The notes under the pieces were generated by a model, which saw only the letters and a program-made list of their open reading frames with translations, did not search any database and was not told the DNA's origin. From Gammaproteobacteria bacterium (GTDB lineage: Bacteria > Pseudomonadota > Gammaproteobacteria > Chromatiales > Chromatiaceae), in assembly GCA_030625445.1 (NCBI GenBank), contig DAOUQU010000096.1:1-6462 (forward strand): DNA of 6,462 bases. Reading direction: 5' to 3'. Numbering within the stretch: the stretch's first letter is position 1; the number at the start of each line of letters is the position of its first letter. A program made the translations under genes and the position numbers. Positions 1 to 4,986 of the stretch are shown piece after piece.

Positions 1-1
1 G

Positions 2-673
2 GCGCATGCCGGCGGCGTCTCTGTCGAAGGCGAACTGGGCTGCCTGGGTTCACTCGAAACCGGTGAGGCCGGTGAAGAGGATGGCGTCGGCGCTGATGTG
101 ATCCTCGAGATGGATCAAATGCTGACAGATCCTGATGAAGCAGCTGACTTTGTCGCCAAAACCAAGGTCGATGCACTGGCGATCGCTATCGGCACCTCTC
201 ACGGCGCCTATAAGTTCACCAAGGAGCCAACCGGGGACATCCTGCGCATCGATCGCGTCAAGGAGATTCATGCGCGTATTCCGAACACCCATCTGGTCAT
301 GCATGGTTCATCTTCCGTACCCCAGGAGTGGCTCAAGATCATCAACAGCTATGGTGGTGACATGGGGCAGACCTATGGCGTGCCTGTTGGGGAGATCGTT
401 GAAGGCATCAAGCACGGTGTGCGCAAGGTCAATATCGATACCGACCTGCGCATGGCGTCGACCGGCTCGGTGCGTCGTCACCTGGCGGAGAACACCTCCA
501 ACTTCGATCCGCGCAAGTTCCTCAAGGAAGCCACAGACGGCATGATGGAGATCTGCAAGGCGCGCTTTGAAGCGTTTGGAGCTGCCGGCAACGCCGACAA
601 GCTGACAGCGACCTCACTGGAGAAGATGTTTGTCTCCTACGAAAAGGGCGAACTGGATCCTAAAGTTTCCTGA
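2..673 (+). CDS. fba: Class II fructose-1,6-bisphosphate aldolase, 3' part (5' end outside window)
   Basis: This is the C-terminal 223 residues of a zinc-dependent class II aldolase. The enzyme reversibly splits fructose 1,6-bisphosphate into dihydroxyacetone phosphate and glyceraldehyde 3-phosphate in the cytosol, and serves glycolysis, gluconeogenesis and the Calvin cycle (where it also acts on sedoheptulose bisphosphate). The frame is open from base 2. Visible family motifs are the GVSVEGELGCLGSLETG block with the metal-site glutamate region, GTSHGAYKF with a metal-ligand histidine at 200-202, VMHGSSSVPQ with another histidine at 302-304, and the phosphate-binding region KVNIDTDLR near 427-450. 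The Gly-Glu-Glu-Asp-Gly insert and the C-terminus match the Calvin-type/Pseudomonas-type subgroup of about 350 residues, so roughly 130 residues are missing upstream. The internal GTG at 98 is not a start, because conserved sequence continues through it. The gene ends at a strong terminator 20 bp downstream. The symbol could equally be fda or cbbA. Confidence 0.96.
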   Translation, partial: AHAGGVSVEGELGCLGSLETGEAGEEDGVGADVILEMDQMLTDPDEAADFVAKTKVDALAIAIGTSHGAYKFTKEPTGDILRIDRVKEIHARIPNTHLVMHGSSSVPQEWLKIINSYGGDMGQTYGVPVGEIVEGIKHGVRKVNIDTDLRMASTGSVRRHLAENTSNFDPRKFLKEATDGMMEICKARFEAFGAAGNADKLTATSLEKMFVSYEKGELDPKVS

Positions 674-693
674 TCCAGTCGCTATCTCAGCAT

Positions 694-726
694 AAAAAAA
701 CCGCATCATTTGATGCGGTTTTTTTT
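694..726. terminator. Bidirectional rho-independent terminator
   Basis: A perfect GC-rich stem (CCGCATC at 701-707 paired with GATGCGG at 712-718, 4-nt loop) is preceded by seven A residues (694-700) and followed by eight T residues (719-726). The plus-strand reading ends the aldolase transcript. On the minus strand the A tract becomes a U tract, so the same hairpin can end the convergent radical SAM transcript. Confidence 0.93.
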
Positions 727-729
727 GCC

Positions 730-785
730 TCAGTCCTCAATCCTCAGTCCTCAATCCTCACTCCTCACTCTTCACCACTCACTCC
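730..785. repeat. Heptanucleotide tandem repeat, unit TCANTCC, about 8 copies
   Basis: Eight consecutive 7-bp units follow the consensus TCANTCC. The first five are exact apart from the N position: TCAGTCC, TCAATCC, TCAGTCC, TCAATCC, TCACTCC. The next two have decayed (TCACTCT, TCACCAC), and the eighth is TCACTCC at 779-785. A 14-bp unit is exactly duplicated (730-743 and 744-757). The array lies between the terminator and the end of the minus-strand radical SAM gene, and its last unit supplies that gene's stop codon (TGA on the minus strand, 779-781). It resembles the short heptamer arrays known as STRR elements in cyanobacteria and seen elsewhere; no function can be read from it. Confidence 0.85.
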
Positions 786-1879
786 TCATCCCTCTCTCCC
801 TCGGCAATCATCACTGGAAGACGTTTAGCACCCCAGGTTCCGGGTTTGGCTTCAAACACGCCCGCGCACTTCTCTCCACACTCCGGACAACAGCCATCAG
901 CTGTCAGTTTCCAGTCGGTGATGACATACCAGTCGCGGCCTATCAGACGTGTTCCGCAGCTATGGCAGTAGGTGCTTTCGCCATCCTCGTCATGCACATT
1001 GCCGGTGAAGGCGTAATGAATGCCATTCTGCATGGCGATTGAACGCGCACGTGTCAATGTCTCAGGCGGCGTGGGTGGCGTATCCCTCATTTTCCAGTCT
1101 GGATGAAATGCAGAGAAGTGCATCGGCACATCGGGGCCAAGATGTTCGACGACCCACCGGGTCATCTCGTGCAGCTCTTTGTCTGTGTCATTCTCGCCTG
1201 GAATCAGCAGTGTGGTCAGTTCCAGCCAGCAATCGGTCTCATGATGGATATATTCGAGTGTCTCCAGCACGGGCTGCAGATGTGCTCCTGTCAGCTTGTG
1301 GTAGAAATCTTCATTGAATGATTTGAGGTCAACATTGGCAGCATCCATGACTGCAAAGAACTCCTGGCGAGGCTCCGGGTTGATGTATCCGGCGGTAACG
1401 GCAACAGATTTGATCCCCTTTTCACGGCAGGCCAGCGCCGTGTCGATAGCATACTCATGGAAGATCACCGGATCGTTGTAGGTATAGGCGACGCTCCGGC
1501 AGCCATGCTCTGCAGCCGTGCGGGCAATAGCCCCGGGTGATGCCCGGTCCATCAGGGTATCCAGCTCGCGAGACTTGGACATATCCCAATTTTGACAGAA
1601 TTTGCAGGCAAGGTTGCAGCCTGCAGTGCCGAATGAGAGCACTGCTGATCCGGGGTAGAAGTGATTCAGCGGTTTTTTCTCAATGGGATCGATGCAGAAA
1701 CCGCTGGAGCGTCCATAGGATGTCAGAATCACAGCACCATGTTCGTTTTTGCGGATAAAACAGAGCCCTCTCTGCCCCTCTTTCAACTTGCAGAAACGCG
1801 GGCAGAGGTCACATTGAATACGATCATGCTCAATGGCATGCCAATACTTTGTCGGGTGTCTGGATTCGGTAACTTTCAT
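779..1879 (-). CDS. AmmeMemoRadiSam-type radical SAM enzyme (PflA-like)
   Basis: A 366-residue cytosolic iron-sulfur protein of the radical SAM superfamily, in the pyruvate-formate-lyase-activase-like group called 'AmmeMemoRadiSam system radical SAM enzyme'. The 4Fe-4S/SAM motif C88-N-L-A-C92-K-F-C95 lies in the typical FGTAGCNLACKFCQNWDMS context. An N-terminal cysteine cluster (C23-x2-C26-P-x2-C30 and C40) and a C-terminal zinc-ribbon-like pair (C305-x2-C308, C331-x2-C334) are also present, as expected for the family. The start chosen is ATG 1879 because AGGAG (1888-1892) sits 8 nt upstream and the family-like sequence begins there; a further upstream ATG at 1945 only adds a non-conserved hydrophobic stretch. 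The family is named for co-occurrence with Memo and AMMECR1 homologues, but neither is in this window. Its substrate here is unknown. It converges on the aldolase gene and ends inside a heptamer repeat. Confidence 0.9.
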   Translation of the reverse strand: MKVTESRHPTKYWHAIEHDRIQCDLCPRFCKLKEGQRGLCFIRKNEHGAVILTSYGRSSGFCIDPIEKKPLNHFYPGSAVLSFGTAGCNLACKFCQNWDMSKSRELDTLMDRASPGAIARTAAEHGCRSVAYTYNDPVIFHEYAIDTALACREKGIKSVAVTAGYINPEPRQEFFAVMDAANVDLKSFNEDFYHKLTGAHLQPVLETLEYIHHETDCWLELTTLLIPGENDTDKELHEMTRWVVEHLGPDVPMHFSAFHPDWKMRDTPPTPPETLTRARSIAMQNGIHYAFTGNVHDEDGESTYCHSCGTRLIGRDWYVITDWKLTADGCCPECGEKCAGVFEAKPGTWGAKRLPVMIAEGERDEE

Positions 1880-1897
1880 CTCATTTTCTCCTATCTC

Positions 1898-1917
1898 TAC
1901 TACTAAGAGTGGTAGTA
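1898..1917. promoter_or_regulatory. Perfect dyad upstream of the radical SAM gene (possible operator)
   Basis: TACTAC (1898-1903) and GTAGTA (1912-1917) form a perfect inverted repeat with an 8-bp spacer. It lies just upstream of the Shine-Dalgarno sequence of the minus-strand radical SAM gene. A -35-like TTGACT occurs on the minus strand at 1928-1933, so the dyad would cover the expected -10/start region, but no good -10 is seen. This could be an operator or a leader hairpin; the evidence is only its shape and position. Confidence 0.3.
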
Positions 1918-1973
1918 AATGGCAAAAAGTCAACTGCAGTTTCAAAATTAGTAACTATTCAGCTGGCTACAGG

Positions 1974-2076
1974 CTTTTGTAGGAGCTGCCTGTGGCTGCG
2001 ACAAAAGGCGGAAGCCTTTTCAACATCTCTACACGAAGCGACTATCGTCCTTAATCGCAGCCGTGGTCACTCCTTA
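1974..2076. repeat. REP-like inverted repeat pair (BIME-like)
   Basis: The segment TGTAGGAGCTGCCTGTGGCT at 1979-1998 and the following GCGAC (to 2003) resemble the TGTAGGAGC...GCGAC repetitive extragenic palindromes common in pseudomonads and other gammaproteobacteria. CTTTTGT (1974-1980) pairs with ACAAAAG (2001-2007) around it. A decayed inverted copy lies at 2055-2076: its reverse complement reads AAGGAGTGACCACGGCTGCG followed by A, aligning with most of the first copy. Between them is a perfect hairpin, AAAAGGC (2003-2009), loop GGAA, GCCTTTT (2014-2020), which shares bases with the first copy's outer stem. REP pairs usually sit between genes and can form hairpins in transcripts; this one lies downstream of the DUF4239 gene and upstream of the radical SAM gene. 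Confidence 0.6.
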
Positions 2077-2118
2077 CGACTGCATGGATATGGAAACGGG
2101 TTAGGATCCCTGAATCCC

Positions 2119-2931
2119 TTATCCCGTTGGCTTGAGCTGAGACTCCATGCTGTTGATGGAATCGATCAAGGGCTGCTGGTCAACGCGAACAAAACCGGCA
2201 TGTGAGCGGTCAAAATCTATGATCAGCACCATGACGATAGCCAGCAGCAAGGACAATACCCTCAGACCCCATCGATCCTCATGTCCCGCAACTCCGGAAT
2301 TGTATCCGGCGATACCAAGTGCGCCTGAAGCAATCATCAGCATCAGCATCAGAACGGCAGTCGGCAACTGGTCGAATCCATTGACGACACGCCTGGTATG
2401 GGCGTCCAGAACTGCGTTGATAGAGTGAAGAATAGAGATCTCTGTTGGTCCTGCTGACGAACCGGCAGCGATGCTCTTCAGTGCGGTAGGCCACAGTTTC
2501 CCCTGAATCTCCAATGATCGTTTTAAACTTAGACGCAAAGTCGCTCTATCCTTTAAATCATCATTGCTGATGACTCGTGTTTTCTCGTACTCGAGCAGTA
2601 GTGTTTTGAGCTCCTGCCGTACGGGCTCAGGAGCCATGTCAGCACGTAAAAATGCGGTGTCGATGGCATTTACCTCCTCCATCACCGCCTGTTTTCTGGC
2701 ATCAGCGCGGCTCAGTGAAAAAGCGTAGGTAAATGCCAGAATAAGTCCCAGCAAGGCGAACATCCCGGTGAGTACAACATCGCTTCTGCTGCGATGTACC
2801 CTTGTTTTTTTGGATTTCAGAATTTGCCTGCCAATCAGGAATCCAATTCCCAGCGCCGCCAGCAGGACCGCCTGAAAAAGCAGGCCGCTGACCCAGATGG
2901 GATACTGATAAAGAAAAGAAGTTTGTTCCAT
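2119..2931 (-). CDS. DUF4239 (bestrophin-like domain) membrane protein
   Basis: A 270-residue inner-membrane protein of the DUF4239 family, whose function is unknown. Four hydrophobic helices are visible at about residues 14-34, 52-72, 190-210 and 223-239. The first pair and second pair are separated by a roughly 115-residue charged helical region. Family-like motifs are NAIDTAFLRADMAPEPVR (88-105), directly after the second helix, and the tail segment IIDFDRSHAGFVRVDQQPL (237-255). The family is annotated as bestrophin-like because of a remote similarity to bestrophin anion channels; channel activity is not shown by the sequence. The ATG at 2931 is supported by GGTGGAG (2939-2945) 7 nt upstream. 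The neighbour upstream on the same strand ends 227 bp away, so co-transcription is not obvious. No clear terminator follows; the REP-like hairpins beyond the stop could protect or end the transcript. Confidence 0.85.
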   Translation of the reverse strand: MEQTSFLYQYPIWVSGLLFQAVLLAALGIGFLIGRQILKSKKTRVHRSRSDVVLTGMFALLGLILAFTYAFSLSRADARKQAVMEEVNAIDTAFLRADMAPEPVRQELKTLLLEYEKTRVISNDDLKDRATLRLSLKRSLEIQGKLWPTALKSIAAGSSAGPTEISILHSINAVLDAHTRRVVNGFDQLPTAVLMLMLMIASGALGIAGYNSGVAGHEDRWGLRVLSLLLAIVMVLIIDFDRSHAGFVRVDQQPLIDSINSMESQLKPTG

Positions 2932-3158
2932 ATTGAAACTCCACCGAGATTATTGTTGTTCAATTGATATTTTGTCATTCACAAGTGCAAGTTTATTGCG
3001 AAAGATATAGAGAAGCAAACTAAACGATGACTGCATAGCAGCATGCACACTCCCCTTTGATGTGAAGAGCAGGGGTGAGAGGGGGATTCCTGGCAAGATA
3101 GTCAAGTGATCTGCTGTTGTCAATCCACTCTTCGCAACAGAGAATTTTTCATGATCGT

Positions 3159-4079
3159 TCAGAACCTGACTGAATAGGAGAGGACAAAATTATCGGTATC
3201 TGATCCAATATCTTCCTGTGTACGTCCACCTATGTAGGCAAACTTGATGTTTGATTTTTTGGTAACGGGAAATCCCGTGCTGAATGCAAAGAGCACGTCC
3301 TGCCTGTCATCATCCTTTTCAATACCATTAATTGTAGAAGCTCCGCCCCAGTCATAACCTGCACTCATGGAACTCCAGATACGGTTTTTGAAGGTATAGA
3401 TCAGGTGCGTCTGCAACAGAAACAATGGGTCTTGCTGACGCTTTTTTCCACCCCAGTAGTCATTGTTGTCAGTGTAAAAGTTGATCGAACCTGTCAGCTC
3501 ATAGGACCAGGGACCATGTGTATGTACGAATCCCATTTGGGGTCTGATGAGATATCGGTTCTGCCCTAAATTGAGCAGTTTATCTTTTTTATACTGCCCC
3601 AGCGGAAGCGTAACGGCCAGAGCCGCTCCCACAATGGTATTAGTTGTATGAGAGGCGCGATAAGCACGGAATGCCTCGCCTTTGAGTGCAGGTGCTCCAA
3701 CAAAATTGAGTGACAACCGCAGCATTGGGTCTCCCAGCCCCTCGCGTTGCACGCTGCGATGCTCTCCATCCAGCACCCCCTCCCAGCGTACACGCTGATA
3801 AGGAAGCCTGACATCCATACGCGCAGATTTTCCAAACAATTCAAAAGCGTGCAGATAGGAGGTGACTACAGTATCAGCCTCGACTTCTCCCTCCTCGATG
3901 CGAAGCACCGGATCCAGAAAAATATCCCCATTGGTATGGACGACAGCAGCGCCGAAAATATTTGTTCCTGTCGGAAGATGCGTCCAGCGCCTGGCTTCCA
4001 TCTCCTCCGCAAGCAAGACTCCGGAAAATGAGAAAAGCAGTAACAAGACTCCAAAAATAGAACTGACGATGTGCTTCAT
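3159..4079 (-). CDS. Outer-membrane beta-barrel 'transporter' (MetA-pathway of phenol degradation family)
   Basis: A 306-residue exported protein. Residues 1-24 form a signal peptide: MKH, then a long hydrophobic core, then VLLA before EEM. The mature part has alternating beta-strand character throughout and ends in a C-terminal phenylalanine (SYSVRF), the usual outer-membrane-protein assembly signal. The mature N-terminus RRWTHLPTGTNIFGAAVVHT and the GLGDPMLRLSLNFVGAPAL block (about residues 114-132) are typical of the Pfam family named 'putative MetA-pathway of phenol degradation', generally annotated simply as 'transporter'. Despite the family name, nothing nearby points to phenol metabolism, so the substrate is unknown. 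No good Shine-Dalgarno sequence precedes ATG 4079; the signal peptide beginning there fixes the start. A weak minus-strand promoter-like pair lies at 4131-4160. The gene appears monocistronic. Confidence 0.82.
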   Translation of the reverse strand: MKHIVSSIFGVLLLLFSFSGVLLAEEMEARRWTHLPTGTNIFGAAVVHTNGDIFLDPVLRIEEGEVEADTVVTSYLHAFELFGKSARMDVRLPYQRVRWEGVLDGEHRSVQREGLGDPMLRLSLNFVGAPALKGEAFRAYRASHTTNTIVGAALAVTLPLGQYKKDKLLNLGQNRYLIRPQMGFVHTHGPWSYELTGSINFYTDNNDYWGGKKRQQDPLFLLQTHLIYTFKNRIWSSMSAGYDWGGASTINGIEKDDDRQDVLFAFSTGFPVTKKSNIKFAYIGGRTQEDIGSDTDNFVLSYSVRF

Positions 4080-4393
4080 ACTGGTTGTTGGTTTAAACGG
4101 TGCAAGGGCATCCTTTTTGTCCGGGGTTTTACAGTATCAGGAAAATGGAGCATTTATCAACTCTCCAGTTTGAGTGGAACTGAGAGGTTTACAGATTGCC
4201 GTACAGTGTAAGCAACCTGTGTTCCAGCATCCATGACGGAGCAGAGGTGAGAATATCGCTTGTAGATGCCTCACGATAATTACCGTATTCCCATTTTATT
4301 TCAGCTTTTTGCGAAAAGTGCATAACAAAAATGCCAGAATTTGCTTATTATCTACCAGCTGAGCTGTTTGTGTAATTCATAGCAATTACGCTT
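4080..4393. other. Gene-free intergenic stretch with two small dyads
   Basis: No coding frame with family-like sequence or a ribosome binding site was seen here on either strand. It holds the presumed promoter of the outer-membrane protein gene and a hairpin with a one-base bulge: CTCTCCAGTT (4161-4170) pairs with AACTGAGAG (4178-4186). A perfect dyad, GTAATT (4372-4377)/AATTAC (4384-4389), lies 4 bp from the left end of the MITE-like element. No known RNA family was recognised. Confidence 0.5.
4131..4160 (-). promoter_or_regulatory. Possible promoter of the outer-membrane protein gene
   Basis: On the minus strand, TTGATA (4155-4160, five of six matching the sigma-70 -35 consensus) is followed after 18 bp by TACTGT (4131-4136). 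TG lies one base upstream of TACTGT, giving an extended -10 pattern, although the -10 hexamer itself matches only three of six. It would give a leader of about 45 nt. The match is weak. Confidence 0.28.
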
Positions 4394-4551
4394 GGAGTTG
4401 TCCATTAATAACTTCCCCGATAATGCGCAGCAATGTTGTTCGTATTCAAGACGCAGCAAGGGGCGCATAGCAGCGTTATGTAACTCTTGCTGCAACGCAG
4501 AAGACGGACAACAGGGCAAGCAGAATGGGGAAGTTATTATTGGACAGCTCC
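4394..4551. mobile_element. MITE-like palindromic element, 158 bp
   Basis: The left end (4394-4418, GGAGTTGTCC through ACTTCCCC) is the reverse complement of the right end (4527-4551, GGGGAAGTTA through CAGCTCC) at 23 of 25 positions. Inside, a second inverted pair matches 12 of 14 (4434-4447 with 4500-4513), and a third is perfect over 8 bp (GCAGCAAG 4453-4460 with CTTGCTGC 4486-4493). The whole unit can therefore fold into one long interrupted hairpin with a 25-nt centre. There is no transposase frame, so if mobile it would be non-autonomous. The ends do not match any insertion sequence I can name. Possible target duplication is only CTT (4391-4393 and 4551-4553, overlapping the right end) or TT, so insertion is inferred from structure alone. 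Confidence 0.68.
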
Positions 4552-4571
4552 TTAGTGCAGCATTCAATAAT
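4541..4571 (+). promoter_or_regulatory. Possible hybrid promoter across the element's right boundary
   Basis: TGGACA (4541-4546, five of six to the -35 consensus) lies inside the right terminal inverted repeat. AATAAT (4566-4571, five of six to the -10 consensus) lies in the flank. The spacer is 19 bp, longer than the optimal 17, so this is tentative. It would read outward into the gene starting at 4630, giving a leader of about 50 nt. Confidence 0.25.
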
Positions 4572-4629
4572 CAAGTGGGTTGCCGCATACGGTAACCTGA
4601 CAGAACTAATTATCCGAGGAGTTATTACC

Positions 4630-4908
4630 ATGAAATCAAAGTATTCTTTATTACTGATAGGTGCTGTACTGTCGCTGTCGAGCGCATATTCCTGCGCAGG
4701 CATTGTGGATCCTGACTGTACAGCGGAAAAGGCCGCGAAAAGTGCGGCAGCAAAGGCCACGGTAGGTGTTGGCGGGCGCTGTTCCCCGGCAGAGGCTGCC
4801 AAAGATACGGCTAAAGATGCTGCCGGCATTGAAGAGAAGGGCGCGCTGGAAAAACGCCGTGACGATGATGGCATGGCCAAAAAAGCGGCTAAGAAGGCTG
4901 TCAAGTAA
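4630..4908 (+). CDS. Small exported Ala/Lys-rich protein of unknown function
   Basis: A 92-residue protein that I cannot assign to a named family. Residues 1-24 look like a Sec signal peptide (MKSK, hydrophobic LLLIGAVLSLSSA, then YSCAG). C22 sits where a lipobox cysteine could be, but AYSC is a poor lipobox, so cleavage by signal peptidase I is equally likely. The mature part is alanine/lysine/aspartate-rich and probably helical. Two related segments are visible: C30-TAEKAAKSAAAKA and C51-SPAEAAKDTAKDA, separated by TVGVGGR, which suggests an internal duplication with one cysteine each. The tail is very basic (KKAAKKAVK). The ATG at 4630 is chosen over the in-frame ATG 4525, because AGGAG (4617-4621) lies 8 nt upstream and the signal peptide starts here; 4525 falls inside the palindromic element. 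It is probably first in an operon with the following membrane protein gene. Confidence 0.8.
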   Translation: MKSKYSLLLIGAVLSLSSAYSCAGIVDPDCTAEKAAKSAAAKATVGVGGRCSPAEAAKDTAKDAAGIEEKGALEKRRDDDGMAKKAAKKAVK

Positions 4909-4971
4909 GTACAGCCAGTTGCGCATGCGCCTCTCCATGCTATCCGTCATGCCGGTGAATGCGGGGATGGC

Positions 4972-4976
4972 GGAGG
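4972..4976 (+). promoter_or_regulatory. Shine-Dalgarno supporting a TTG start at 4987
   Basis: GGAGG lies 10 nt before the TTG at 4987. The alternative in-frame ATG at 5011 has only a weak GAGAG (4995-4999) 11 nt upstream. This favours the TTG, though the eight extra residues carry no recognisable conservation. Confidence 0.5.
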
Positions 4977-4986
4977 CATTCTATAG

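Noticed and set aside
1039..1321. Plus-strand frames opposite the radical SAM gene
   Set aside because: They are antisense shadows of a convincingly coding minus-strand gene and have no recognisable motifs.
1880..1945. N-terminal extension of the radical SAM protein to ATG 1945
   Set aside because: The 22 extra residues are not family-like and overlap the dyad; ATG 1879 has a clear AGGAG.
2106..2125. Three ATCCC copies spaced 7-8 bp around the stop codon of the DUF4239 gene
   Set aside because: It faintly resembles the heptamer array at 730-785 but is too short and irregular to call a repeat.
3114..3140. CTGTTG/CAACAG hairpin downstream of the outer-membrane protein gene as a terminator
   Set aside because: The stem is only 6 bp with a 15-nt loop and no T tract on the minus strand.
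4091..4098. GTTTAAAC palindrome as an operator
   Set aside because: It is a single 8-bp palindrome with no second copy or supporting context.
4394..4551. CRISPR or integron attC interpretation of the inverted repeats
   Set aside because: There are no regularly spaced direct repeats, and no attC core sites or integrase context.
4352..4595. Open frames on both strands across the palindromic element
   Set aside because: Both are short, mirror each other because of the inverted repeats, and show no ribosome binding site or protein-like composition.
4525..4629. Upstream in-frame extension of the small exported protein gene to ATG 4525
   Set aside because: It begins inside the palindromic element, has no ribosome binding site, and would bury the signal peptide that starts at 4630.
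4921..4930. Palindrome GCGCATGCGC as a possible terminator or repeat
   Set aside because: It has no loop or T tract and is a single 10-bp palindrome, plausible by chance.
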